Shown piece by piece: positions 32,099 through 40,768 of a stretch of DNA of 64,000 nt. A model generated the notes under the pieces. The model saw only the letters and a program-made list of their open reading frames with translations. It did no database searches and was not told the DNA's origin. Position 1 is the stretch's first letter. The number at the start of each line of letters is the position of its first letter. Position numbers and translations under genes: made by a program. Source of the DNA: M3007 sp964646615 (GTDB lineage Bacteria; Bacteroidota; Bacteroidia; Chitinophagales; Saprospiraceae); contig CAZYEV010000019.1 of NCBI GenBank assembly GCA_964646615.1, forward strand, positions 1 through 64,000, given 5' to 3'.

Positions 32099-34339
32099 AT
32101 GTCTGAGTTGCCACCCACGTCGTCGTCGGATGAATATGCCCGCATCATCCAGCGGGGCTATCGCAGGCTCCTTCGAGGTTTGCCCAAGCCGCTGAGCGAT
32201 GAGGATCGCAAAGCGATTCGCCATGCTTTGGACCTGGCCGCCGAGGCACATCGGGGCCAGACCCGCAAGACCGGCGAGCCGTATATCCTGCATCCGATAG
32301 CCGTGGCCCAAATCTGTGTGGAAGAAATTGGGCTTGGCCCAACGGCAGTGGTGTGTGCGCTCTTACACGATGTGGTGGAAGATACGTCGGTTACGCTGGA
32401 CGTCATTCGCCAGCGCTTTGGAGAGCAAGTAGCTCTCATTGTGGACGGCCTGACCAAACTGGATAAAAGCATGCTGAACCCCAGTTTCCGGCAGGCGGAA
32501 AACCTCGCTCGCGTCATGCGAGCCATGCTGGTGGACGTGCGCGTCGTGCTCATCAAAATGGCCGACCGACTCCACAACATGCGCACGATAAAAGGCATGT
32601 CGCATGAGGCGCAAGTTCGAATCGCTGCCGAAACAGAAGCCATCTATGCCCCCCTGGCACATCGCCTCGGCCTCTACAACATCAAAACGGAATTTCAGGA
32701 CACCTTCCTCAAAATCGTTCGGCCCGACGAATATCGCGAAATCGCGGATAAACTGGCCCAGACCAAGCGCTCGCGCGAGCAATACATTCGCGATTTCATC
32801 CGCCCCATAGAAAACGACCTCCAAAAAAGCATGAAAGGCCTCAAATACCGAATCCTGGGCCGCCCCAAGAGCATCTATTCCATCTGGAATAAGATGCGCA
32901 AAAAGGAAGTCGCTTTTGAGGATATTTATGACCTCTTTGCTATTCGCATTATTCTGGATGTGCCCTTCGAAGAGGAGCGCCTGGCCTGCTGGCAGGTGTA
33001 TGCCATTGTTACCAACATCTACCAGAACGTCCCCTCGCGTCAGAAAGACTGGATAACGACCCCTAAAGCCAACGGTTACGAGTCGCTTCATACTACCGTC
33101 ATCGGCCCGGGTGGCAAGTACGTCGAAGTGCAAATCCGCACCGAACGCATGAACGACATCGCCGAACGCGGATACGCCGCCCACTGGAAATACAAAGGCC
33201 TGAAGCTGCTTCACCGCAATGAGAACGTCTTCGACCGGTGGTTTAACAAGATCCGCGAGGTGCTGGAAAACAGCGAGGCAGACAATCCCAACCAGATCAT
33301 GACCGATTTCGAGGACATGATGCCCGAAGAAGAGGTCTATGTCCTGACGCCCAAAGGCGAAATCCGGTTTTTGAAAGAAGGCGCCACGGCTCTCGATTTC
33401 GCTTTCGATATCCACTCCGACATTGGCTGCTCTTGCCGCGCTATCCGGGTCAATGGCAGCATCGTCCCCTTTAGCTACGTGCTCAAAAACGGCGATCAGG
33501 TCTCCGTCGAAACGGACAAGAGCTGTCGCCCCTCCGCCGACTGGCTCCGCTTCGTTACGACCTCTAAAGCGAAAAACCGCATCCGAGCATTCCTCAAAAA
33601 AGAGCGCTTCAAAATGGCCGCCGATGGGCTCGAAATTTTGGACCGCAAAATGAAGCGCCTGTGCAACTGCTCTGCTGAAGACCACGTGGACATGCTGGCC
33701 AAATGGTATGGCTTTGAAGAACGCTTGGAATTCCTCGTCGCTATAGCCCTCGAACAAGTGGACCTCTCGCGGCTCAAAGAACTCCGCATTGAAAATGGAC
33801 AGCCCGCGCCGGCAGAACCTGCGCCCAAAACAGATGGCACACCTGCCATCCCTGCTGAAAGCCGGCACGTTGAGCGTGCCATCAACCCAAGCGACATCAT
33901 CATCAACGATGAGCCGGGCAACTACTACGCTTACACACTCGCCACCTGCTGCAATCCTCTGCCAGGCGACTCCATCTTTGCCTATATCACCTCAAAAGAA
34001 GGCATCAAAATCCATCGGACTGCTTGCGCCAACGCCCCCTACCTCATGGCGAACTATTCGTATCGCATCTTACCCGCTCATTGGGGAACCACCATCAAAT
34101 CCAGCTTCGTTGCCACCATCGTCATAACAGGTATTGATGACGGCCCAGGCATTATTCAGCGCATTACCGATCACATCTCCAGCATGGGCATCAATATCCG
34201 CTCGTTCTCCATCACCGGCGAAGACGGTTACTTCGAAGGACGCATCGCCCTTGTGGTGGCCAATGCACACCAGCTGAACCAGGTCATCAAAGACTTGAAG
34301 TCGCTTAAATTCGTCGCCACCGTAGGGCGTGTCGAATAG
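32099..34339 (+). CDS. Bifunctional (p)ppGpp synthetase/hydrolase (RelA/SpoT family)
   Basis: Rsh-type protein of 746 residues controlling the stringent response. The HD hydrolase domain is intact (YILHPIAVAQI, ALLHDVVEDT), as is the synthetase domain (RPKSIYSIWNKM, ANGYESLHTTVIGP, EVQIRTERMNDIAERGYAAHWKYK). A TGS domain (VYVLTPKGEIRFLKEGATAL), a middle helical and zinc-finger region (CCNPLPGD), and a C-terminal ACT domain (FVATIVITGIDDGPGIIQRI) follow. Both activities are therefore predicted. Stand-alone gene divergent from tRNA-Leu. Confidence 0.97.
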   Translation: MSELPPTSSSDEYARIIQRGYRRLLRGLPKPLSDEDRKAIRHALDLAAEAHRGQTRKTGEPYILHPIAVAQICVEEIGLGPTAVVCALLHDVVEDTSVTLDVIRQRFGEQVALIVDGLTKLDKSMLNPSFRQAENLARVMRAMLVDVRVVLIKMADRLHNMRTIKGMSHEAQVRIAAETEAIYAPLAHRLGLYNIKTEFQDTFLKIVRPDEYREIADKLAQTKRSREQYIRDFIRPIENDLQKSMKGLKYRILGRPKSIYSIWNKMRKKEVAFEDIYDLFAIRIILDVPFEEERLACWQVYAIVTNIYQNVPSRQKDWITTPKANGYESLHTTVIGPGGKYVEVQIRTERMNDIAERGYAAHWKYKGLKLLHRNENVFDRWFNKIREVLENSEADNPNQIMTDFEDMMPEEEVYVLTPKGEIRFLKEGATALDFAFDIHSDIGCSCRAIRVNGSIVPFSYVLKNGDQVSVETDKSCRPSADWLRFVTTSKAKNRIRAFLKKERFKMAADGLEILDRKMKRLCNCSAEDHVDMLAKWYGFEERLEFLVAIALEQVDLSRLKELRIENGQPAPAEPAPKTDGTPAIPAESRHVERAINPSDIIINDEPGNYYAYTLATCCNPLPGDSIFAYITSKEGIKIHRTACANAPYLMANYSYRILPAHWGTTIKSSFVATIVITGIDDGPGIIQRITDHISSMGINIRSFSITGEDGYFEGRIALVVANAHQLNQVIKDLKSLKFVATVGRVE

Positions 34340-34431
34340 GTGCCGGTCGGCAATGGCAACTACAAACCCAGTCATAAGGCCCTGTTTTTCAGGTGAAAAG
34401 GTGAGGCGCTAATTTTTTTTCAAAAAAAACC

Positions 34432-34476
34432 TTTGAAATTTTTTGTTTGAAAAACCAAAAAGTTTCAAATTTGCAG
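34432..34476. promoter_or_regulatory. A/T-rich control region with TTTGAAA/TTTCAAA motifs
   Basis: TTTGAAA occurs at 34432 and 34446 and its complement TTTCAAA at 34463, within an A/T-rich stretch. A -7-like CAAATTTG follows at 34466-34473, 60-70 bases before the repressor start. It is a candidate operator for autoregulation by the S24 protein. Confidence 0.4.
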
Positions 34477-34544
34477 CACCAATCGCGTTAAACGCTGCGT
34501 AGGCGGAAGCCGCTGCAGCAATAACCTTTAAAATGTGCTGCCTT

Positions 34545-35285
34545 ATGATCAAGGACGATCGCATTGAACTGAACAAGCGCTTCGTAGAAGCCTTCCGCCT
34601 CTTGGAAGAGCGCGGCGACATTGTCAAGAACGACCGCAACGGCAAGGGGGTGGGCGACGTGGCCGAAAAAGTGCTGGGCAATCGCGGCTATGGCCACATC
34701 ATCCGCGCCTTCCTTTCGCCTCAAAGCAAGCGCGTGGTGGATTACAGCCAGGCCAAGGCCTTTTGTCGCGCTTACGGCATCAACGAATTGTGGATGCTCT
34801 ACGGTATCGGCAAACCCTTTGGTTTCGATGACACCCTGAGCACCTTAGTGGGCGATGGCAAGTATTCGGCTAAAAGTGGCAACATCTGGTACACCACAGC
34901 GCGCGCTTTTGCCGGCACTACCATAGGCGCCGAATGGCCGGAAGATGGAAGCTATTTCTCCATACCCGGCGTCAGCAACTCGGGTGGGCGCCTGGTGGCC
35001 TTCCAGATCGAAGGTAACTCGATGGAGCCAGTCATCCAGAATGGTGACATCGTCGTTTGCCGTGAAGTCGAGCGCGTCAGCGACATCCGCGACAACGAAA
35101 TCTACACCGTCCGAAGCGACGGTCAGCTGTGGGTCAAATACGTGCAAAAACAATACGACTCTGCTGGTCATGTCGTTCGCCTGAAACTCATCTCGGCCAA
35201 TTACTTTGACCACGATCCCTTCGAGATAGACGTCAACGAGACCACCAGCCTCTACAAAGTCATCCGCAAGATTTGCGCGATGTAA
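34545..35285 (+). CDS. LexA/CI-like S24 repressor
   Basis: Transcription regulator of 246 residues. The N-terminal about 90 residues form an HTH-like domain (DVAEKVLGNRGYGHIIRAFL ... YSQAKAFCRAYGINELWMLY). The C-terminus is a peptidase S24 domain with Ser159 in EGNSMEPVIQNGD and Lys197 in LWVKYVQ, the catalytic dyad of LexA-type repressors. An Ala123-Gly124 pair lies 36 residues before Ser159, close to the LexA geometry (35). It may control DNA-damage or stress genes, or be a Bacteroidota-type housekeeping S24 regulator. ATG 34545 is preferred; an in-frame ATG at 34533 is possible. Confidence 0.85.
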   Translation: MIKDDRIELNKRFVEAFRLLEERGDIVKNDRNGKGVGDVAEKVLGNRGYGHIIRAFLSPQSKRVVDYSQAKAFCRAYGINELWMLYGIGKPFGFDDTLSTLVGDGKYSAKSGNIWYTTARAFAGTTIGAEWPEDGSYFSIPGVSNSGGRLVAFQIEGNSMEPVIQNGDIVVCREVERVSDIRDNEIYTVRSDGQLWVKYVQKQYDSAGHVVRLKLISANYFDHDPFEIDVNETTSLYKVIRKICAM

Positions 35286-35314
35286 GAGTATTTCCTGCTG
35301 TTTATTGTTTTCGC

Positions 35315-35350
35315 AGCCTCCCGGTGTCAGTCATCGGAGAGGCTTTTTTC
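35315..35350 (+). terminator. Intrinsic terminator of the S24 repressor gene
   Basis: AGCCTCCCG pairs with CGGAGAGGCT (one bulge) followed by a run of six T. It overlaps the last codons of the convergent lspA gene. Confidence 0.7.
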
Positions 35351-36073
35351 TTTGTCGGTGTCGTCTGCCGGCGGCAGCGGAGATTGCTCTTCAGCACTTT
35401 CCTCTACTACTTCAGGCGAAGGGTTTTCAGCCGGTGGCTGGTGCGGATGGGCCGTCAGCTCTTCCCGAAAGAAGCGGCGCTGAAAGAGGAGAATGGTCAG
35501 CACTCCGATGGTAATGGATGCATCGGCCACATTGAAAATAGGGCTGAAAAACAGCCATTCCTCCCCTCCGATACGGGGCAGCCATTCCGGCATGCGGATC
35601 CAGGCAATTGGGAAATAGAACATGTCCACCACCTTGCCGTGCAGGAACGTGCCATAACCCTGGCCCGGTGGCACTAAGCGCGCCGGCACGCAGTCGTGAT
35701 AGGGCGACTCCGTAAAAATCAGGCCATAGAAGGCGCTGTCAATGATGTTGCCAATAGCACCCGCCGTAATGAGGCCCACACTGTAAAGAAAGCCTAACGG
35801 CGCCCGGGCTGCCAGCAGCATGCGTAGATACCAGATGAGCGCCGCCACCATCAGGATGCGAAACACGCTGAGCAACAATTTGCCGTATTCCCAACCGAAG
35901 GTGATGCCAAACGCCATGCCCTCATTCTCCACAAAGTGAAGTCGTGCCCAGTTCAGCCCCAAGATGGGCACATCCTGGTTGTAGCAGAAGGTCGTCTTGA
36001 TGTAAATTTTCAGCGCCTGATCGAGCGCAAGCACCAAAAGTATCAGCAGCAGAACCTGATAGGAGCGTTTCAA
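35327..36073 (-). CDS. lspA: Lipoprotein signal peptidase (signal peptidase II)
   Basis: Integral membrane aspartic protease that cleaves lipidated prolipoproteins before the modified Cys. It has 248 residues and four helices. The catalytic Asp residues are in GNIIDSAFYG and FNVADASITIG, with GTFLHGKVVDMFYF between. Length exceeds the usual about 165 because of an insertion before GKVVDMFYFP and a Pro/Glu-rich acidic C-terminal tail of about 40 residues (PHQPPAENPSPEVVEESAEE). Such extensions occur in Bacteroidota. No ATG gives a sensible start; TTG 36073 (MKRSYQVLLLILLVLALDQA) fits the first helix. Confidence 0.93.
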   Translation of the reverse strand: MKRSYQVLLLILLVLALDQALKIYIKTTFCYNQDVPILGLNWARLHFVENEGMAFGITFGWEYGKLLLSVFRILMVAALIWYLRMLLAARAPLGFLYSVGLITAGAIGNIIDSAFYGLIFTESPYHDCVPARLVPPGQGYGTFLHGKVVDMFYFPIAWIRMPEWLPRIGGEEWLFFSPIFNVADASITIGVLTILLFQRRFFREELTAHPHQPPAENPSPEVVEESAEEQSPLPPADDTDKEKSLSDD

Positions 36074-36107
36074 AAGCGTGCGTTTTATCTCTCTTAAAAA
36101 AACGCCG

Positions 36108-36115
36108 CAAAGATG
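36108..36115 (-). promoter_or_regulatory. -7-like CATCTTTG for lspA
   Basis: One mismatch from TAnnTTTG, 35 bases upstream of the TTG start. A divergent GATATTTG at 36156-36163 could serve the opposite gene. Confidence 0.35.
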
Positions 36116-36191
36116 CGACGCTCGGCGTGTTTCGTGCGAAGGCGTCAAATCTTTCGATATTTGCCCGCCACATCTCGCAAACACACAAGTC

Positions 36192-38183
36192 ATGGCAAAA
36201 AACAAGGGAAAAGGCCAACCTGTTGCACCTAAAAAAACGGCATCAGCCAGACCGGCGTCAGCGGCGCGCTCGACCGATGCTGCTGCCTCTTCGCGCATTC
36301 AGATGTTCGAGCCAGGCTTCTGGCAACGGCATTGGCTGGCGGCTCTGCTGCTAATGGCCGCCGCTTTCGCGCTCTACGGCGCCAGTATAAAGTACGGCTA
36401 CATCCTGGACGATGAGATGGTGATCCAGAAAAATGCCTACGTACAACGAGGCATCAGGGGCATTCTCGACATTTTCGCCCACGATAGTTTCATGGGCTAT
36501 TTCCAGAAAAAAGAAAGCCTGTTGCTGCTGGAAGGCGGACGCTATCGCCCCCTGTCGCTGGCCACGTTTGCCGTAGAAATATCGCTTTTTGGCAAAGACC
36601 ACCCGAACATCAGTCATTTTATCAATATCCTGCTGTATGGCCTTACCGGCGTGCTGCTGTATCGGTTGTTTCTGGCGTTTTTCCCGTTGAGAGGGAATGC
36701 TGTGTGGTACTTCAGTGCTGCCTTCTTAGGCGCTTTAATCTTTCTGGCGCACCCGCTGCACTCCGAGGCAGTGGCCAACATCAAAGGGCGCGACGAGATA
36801 CTGGCCCTGTTGTGTAGCCTGGGCGCCCTCTATGCCAGCCTGAAGTATTCCGATACGCAGAGCAAGTTGTGGTACTGGATGTCGGGCGTGCTGCTGTTGT
36901 TGGGTATGTTTGCCAAGGAAAACGCCCTGACGTTCGTCGCCGTCATTCCGCTGACGGTGTGGTTTTTCGCCCGACCGCCGCTGGCCCAGGTGAGGCGCAT
37001 CGTTTGGCCGCTGCTGGCCGCCGCCGTGCTTTTCATCTGGGTGCGCTATCTGGCCTTAGGTTTCATGCTGGACCACGGTCAGGCCATCAAAGACCTGATG
37101 AACAACCCGTTCATCGAGATGACGCGCAGCGAGAAGTATGCGACCATCTTCCTGACGCTGGGCTGGTACGTGAAGCTGCTCTTCTGGCCGTATCCACTGA
37201 CGCACGACTACTACCCTTACCACGTGCCCAAAGTGAACTGGGACGATTGGCGCGTGCTGCTTTCGCTGGCGCTTTATGTAGGCATGGGCGTATGGGCTTT
37301 ACTCAACCTTAAGCGTCGCCAGGTGCCCGCCTACGCCATAGCGTATTGGCTGCTGACGCTGAGCATCGTCTCTAACCTATTCGTATCGGTGGGCACGTTC
37401 ATGAACGAACGCTTTGCCTACATGCCCTCGGTGGCCTTTGCTCTGTTGGCGGGGTGGTTCCTGGCCATTAAGTTGCCCGAATGGCTTCGCGAGCAGCCGC
37501 AGCGCCCCTATTTATCAGGTGTAGGGCTGGCTGTCGTCGCGATTGGCCTGCTGGGCTTCCTGACCATCCGGCGTGTGCCGGTGTGGAAGGACGTCATTTC
37601 GCTCAACACCGCCGCCGTGAACGTATCGCCCAATAGCGCCCGCTCGCACTGCTTCTACGTAACGGCCATCTACGAGCACATTTACCAAAAAACCCAAAAC
37701 CCTTCGGAAAAAGCCCGCTGGGTGGACACTATGGAGTACCACATCAACCGCTCTTTAGAGATTAACCCCAACTATGGCTCTGCCCTGATTATGAAGGGCG
37801 CCATAGCCGCTGCCCGCTACGAGCAAAATAAGCAGCTCGATACCCTGCTGCAAAGCTTCCGCATGCTCATGGAGCGCATTCCGAACAACGCTAACTTCCG
37901 ACCGTTCTTCGACCAGTATATCAAGTATTTGGCCAACACCAGCGGCAAGCCGCAAGCGGTCAGCGATTTCATTTACCAACTCGGATACGATTACTTCTTC
38001 CGCAACAAAAAAGACCTGCCCAACGCAATTGCCGTCATGGAGCTGCTCTTAGACACCCGCGCCGAAGACGAGCGCATTCTGCGCGCGCTGGCCGAAGTTT
38101 ACACGGCCGCCAACAATGCGCCAAAGGCTGCGGAGATGCAGGGGCGGGCGGCCGCTCGGGCAGGTGCCGGTGCTGGCCGTTAA
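36192..38183 (+). CDS. TMTC-like multi-spanning membrane protein with TPR tail
   Basis: Protein of 663 residues. A Lys/Ala/Pro-rich N-terminus (about 1-45) precedes about ten helices. The first loop carries the acidic pair of GT-C transferases (YGYILDDEMVIQKN). GRYRPLSLATFAVE and HPLHSEAVANIKGRDEILAL are hallmarks of the DUF1736/TMTC group, protein O-mannosyltransferases in animals. The C-terminal about 200 residues are helical and TPR-like (MEYHINRSLEINPNYGSALI). It probably glycosylates an envelope protein or lipid; donor unknown. The design parallels the 741-residue protein at 14749-16974. Divergent from lspA. Confidence 0.78.
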   Translation: MAKNKGKGQPVAPKKTASARPASAARSTDAAASSRIQMFEPGFWQRHWLAALLLMAAAFALYGASIKYGYILDDEMVIQKNAYVQRGIRGILDIFAHDSFMGYFQKKESLLLLEGGRYRPLSLATFAVEISLFGKDHPNISHFINILLYGLTGVLLYRLFLAFFPLRGNAVWYFSAAFLGALIFLAHPLHSEAVANIKGRDEILALLCSLGALYASLKYSDTQSKLWYWMSGVLLLLGMFAKENALTFVAVIPLTVWFFARPPLAQVRRIVWPLLAAAVLFIWVRYLALGFMLDHGQAIKDLMNNPFIEMTRSEKYATIFLTLGWYVKLLFWPYPLTHDYYPYHVPKVNWDDWRVLLSLALYVGMGVWALLNLKRRQVPAYAIAYWLLTLSIVSNLFVSVGTFMNERFAYMPSVAFALLAGWFLAIKLPEWLREQPQRPYLSGVGLAVVAIGLLGFLTIRRVPVWKDVISLNTAAVNVSPNSARSHCFYVTAIYEHIYQKTQNPSEKARWVDTMEYHINRSLEINPNYGSALIMKGAIAAARYEQNKQLDTLLQSFRMLMERIPNNANFRPFFDQYIKYLANTSGKPQAVSDFIYQLGYDYFFRNKKDLPNAIAVMELLLDTRAEDERILRALAEVYTAANNAPKAAEMQGRAAARAGAGAGR

Positions 38184-38184
38184 C

Positions 38185-39447
38185 TCAGGCCGTTGCACTG
38201 ACGTCCACCGTTGCTGGCGTGCGTGGTTCGGCTTTCTTTTCCAAAAACCAGAAGCCAATCAGGCTTAGCAGCGCCAGCACGCACACCAGCGTCCAAAGCG
38301 AGAAATAGCCCCAACGGGCAATGACTTGCGTGCCAAACAGCGGCGCCAGAATATTCGCTATCGAATATGAGATGCTGTACAGCGCCATGTAGCTGCCGGC
38401 GCTCCCTTTGGCGGCGTAAGTAAAAGCAAAATTGGTGCTGAACGGCATCACCAGCATCTCGCCAAACGAAATGGCGACGATAAAGAGTAGAGCCGCCCAC
38501 AAAGGGCTTAGCGGCAACAAAAAGACCGCAAACGCCACGGCGTACAGTACCAGTCCGCGCCGAACAAATTGCAGACGCGACAGCCGCCCTTCAATCGAGT
38601 AAATCATAGGCATCTCTACCAGGAACACAAACAGGCCGTTGAGCGCCGTCACTAAGCCAATCGTGCGCTCGTTCCAGTGGTAGGATTCCTTAAAAAAGAG
38701 CGGTACCGTCCAGACAAACTGCATGAACACCAGCGCATTGAGCAACGTAAACAGGGCGAAAGCTAAATAAGGCCCATCGCGGTATGGCGAAGCCGTCGGC
38801 TCGGGCGCCGCCGTCGAAGCAGGGGAGGAGGCGGTATCCACTTCGGCAAACCCCCGCGTCGCTTTGGGCGAGAAGAGCCAGATGAGCAGGCCCGCGGCCA
38901 GAAAGCATGTCAGACCATCTACCCAGAACAGCCACATCCAGCCCAGCGATACCAACAAACCACCCAGCGCCGGCGCTATGGCCCAGCCTAAGTTGATGGA
39001 CATCCGAAACAGCGATACCGAGCGCGTGCGCACCTCCGGACTGCTGTACCGGGCAATAGCAACCGAGTTGGCCGGACGAAACGCATCCGAAACCAGGCTC
39101 AGCGTGAAAACACTGGCGCACACCATCACAAAATCCGTCAGCCACACCAACGCAATGAGCACCACTCCGCTCAGCGCCAACGACCATACCATGACGCCAT
39201 AGTGGCCAAATCGGTCCGTCAGCCGACCGCCCAGCCAGGTGCCCAGCAGCGCGCCCGCACCATAGCAGCCCAGCACATAGCCGGCCTGCTCAACGCTGTA
39301 ACCCAGCCGACTCGTCAGGTAAAGCGACAAAAAGACCACAGCCATCGAACCGCAGCGGTTGACTAAACTGACCAACGACAGCAGCCAGATGGCCGCCGGA
39401 ATCCCGGAAAAGGCATCGCGCCAATGGCGGTAAAGCTTGATGATCAT
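38185..39447 (-). CDS. MFS transporter (drug-efflux-like)
   Basis: Major facilitator superfamily protein of 420 residues with 12 predicted helices. The loop 2-3 motif GTWLGGRLTDRFGHYG is the signature of the superfamily. A basic/Pro-rich cytosolic loop (SPKATRGFAEVDTASSPAST) separates the two halves. It most resembles MDR-type exporters of the DHA1/EmrD kind; substrate unknown. Convergent with the TMTC-like gene with only 1 base between stops. Starts at ATG 39447 (MIIKLYRHWRD). Confidence 0.9.
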   Translation of the reverse strand: MIIKLYRHWRDAFSGIPAAIWLLSLVSLVNRCGSMAVVFLSLYLTSRLGYSVEQAGYVLGCYGAGALLGTWLGGRLTDRFGHYGVMVWSLALSGVVLIALVWLTDFVMVCASVFTLSLVSDAFRPANSVAIARYSSPEVRTRSVSLFRMSINLGWAIAPALGGLLVSLGWMWLFWVDGLTCFLAAGLLIWLFSPKATRGFAEVDTASSPASTAAPEPTASPYRDGPYLAFALFTLLNALVFMQFVWTVPLFFKESYHWNERTIGLVTALNGLFVFLVEMPMIYSIEGRLSRLQFVRRGLVLYAVAFAVFLLPLSPLWAALLFIVAISFGEMLVMPFSTNFAFTYAAKGSAGSYMALYSISYSIANILAPLFGTQVIARWGYFSLWTLVCVLALLSLIGFWFLEKKAEPRTPATVDVSATA

Positions 39448-39767
39448 ATCGCAAGGACACCGGTTGAGAACGCCAGCTCACTGCCCGAAGCGAAAGGCGC
39501 CTTTACAAAACAAAAATGCGGCAGCAGAGTTTAAAACGGCCTTTGTCCAAACAAAGTTTCTTTTAAAAAGGCTTTTAATAAAAAATTGCCGATTGCCACG
39601 AGGACAATCGGCGTCGTTCATACAATAGAAAGGATGAATGTCGAAGCGGAGGATTGCGCCAGGCAACGGCATCTTTGTGGCAAAATCCGGCCGCTAAAAT
39701 CGGAAGTTTGGTTGGGTACGCAAGATTTTTTTCCGGGCTTGTTGCCCCCCTTCAAGAGCGCACGTGC
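39448..39767. other. 320-base divergent intergenic region
   Basis: Region between the MFS gene and tsaC. It contains a palindrome AAAGGCGCCTTT (39493-39504), A/T-rich tracts, a terminator-like hairpin (39577-39612) and a -7-like CATCTTTG upstream of tsaC. No coding gene recognised; a small RNA is possible. Confidence 0.5.
39577..39612 (-). terminator. Terminator-like hairpin with no obvious upstream gene
   Basis: On the minus strand GCCGATTG pairs with CAATCGGC (9-nt loop, 39588-39612) and is followed by AATTTTTTATT, a textbook intrinsic terminator. No minus-strand gene lies immediately upstream. Confidence 0.55.
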
Positions 39768-40757
39768 ATGAGCGAGACTTTTTTTCACACCCAAATAGGT
39801 ACCGACATAGAGGAGGCCGCGCGTTGGCTGGAGGCCGGCCAATGCGTGGCCATACCCACCGAAACCGTTTATGGGCTGGCGGCCAATGCGCTGGAGCCCG
39901 CAGCGGTTGTGCGCATCTTTGAAACCAAAAATCGGCCCGCATTCGACCCACTTATCGTACACGTGCTGGATGCTGTTGCCGCAGAAGTCTATGCCCAAGC
40001 CTTTCCACCCCTGCTGCGCCGACTGGCAGAATGCTTTTGGCCCGGGCCGCTGACCATATTACTACCCAAAAAGGCCATAGTACCTGACCTGGTAACTTCT
40101 GGGCTTCCGCGCGTTGCCCTGCGCGCTCCTGCCCATCCGCTGGCGCGGCGGCTGTTGGCGCGTCTGCCTTTTCCCCTGGCTGCCCCCAGCGCCAATCCGT
40201 TCGGCTACGTCAGCCCTACTACAGCGCAACACGTGTACGAGCAACTGCAGGGCAAAGTTCCTTACATCTTAGACGGTGGACCCTGCACCGTAGGCATAGA
40301 AAGCACCATTATAGGCATGGAGAATGACGCGCTTGTGGTCTATCGCTTAGGCGGTGTGCCCGTAGAGGCCATAGAAAAAGAGGTGAATACCTCTGTCGCC
40401 GTGCGAAGCCATTCGGCCAGCAATCCCGCTGCCCCGGGCATGCTGACCACGCACTACGCCCCGCGCAAACGCCTGTTGCTCTGGCCCTCCGCCGACCATT
40501 GGCCCACCTCAGCACAGGAGCCAAAACTGGGCCTGCTGCTCTTCCGACGCCGACAACAACTGCCGCCCCACACGCGCTGCATCGTGCTCTCCGAAACGGG
40601 CGACCTGGCTGAAGCGGCGCAAAACCTGTTTGCCGCGCTGCGCACCTTCGACAGCGCCGACGACGTCGAGACCATCTGGGCCGAACAATGCCCCGACACT
40701 GGTCTGGGCCGCGCCATCAACGACCGCCTGCGCCGCGCCGCTGCGCGCACGACATAG
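39768..40757 (+). CDS. tsaC: L-threonylcarbamoyladenylate synthase (TsaC/Sua5 type)
   Basis: Makes threonylcarbamoyl-AMP from threonine, bicarbonate and ATP for the t6A37 modification of tRNAs. The YrdC domain covers the first about 215 residues (IPTETVYGLAANAL, KNRPAFDPLIVHV, LRAPAHPLARRLL, SANPFGYVSPTTAQHV, VGIESTII). The C-terminal about 115 residues (after PGMLTTHYAPRKRLLLWPS) form the Sua5 domain. At 329 residues it is the long Sua5-type version. ATG 39768. TsaB, another enzyme of this pathway, is at 63020-63742. Convergent with folE. Confidence 0.95.
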   Translation: MSETFFHTQIGTDIEEAARWLEAGQCVAIPTETVYGLAANALEPAAVVRIFETKNRPAFDPLIVHVLDAVAAEVYAQAFPPLLRRLAECFWPGPLTILLPKKAIVPDLVTSGLPRVALRAPAHPLARRLLARLPFPLAAPSANPFGYVSPTTAQHVYEQLQGKVPYILDGGPCTVGIESTIIGMENDALVVYRLGGVPVEAIEKEVNTSVAVRSHSASNPAAPGMLTTHYAPRKRLLLWPSADHWPTSAQEPKLGLLLFRRRQQLPPHTRCIVLSETGDLAEAAQNLFAALRTFDSADDVETIWAEQCPDTGLGRAINDRLRRAAARTT

Positions 40758-40768
40758 GTGCCTCCCCC

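Noticed and set aside
32363..33868. 501-codon minus-strand frame antisense to the RelA/SpoT gene
   Set aside because: A codon-bias shadow of a highly conserved gene; no domain seen.
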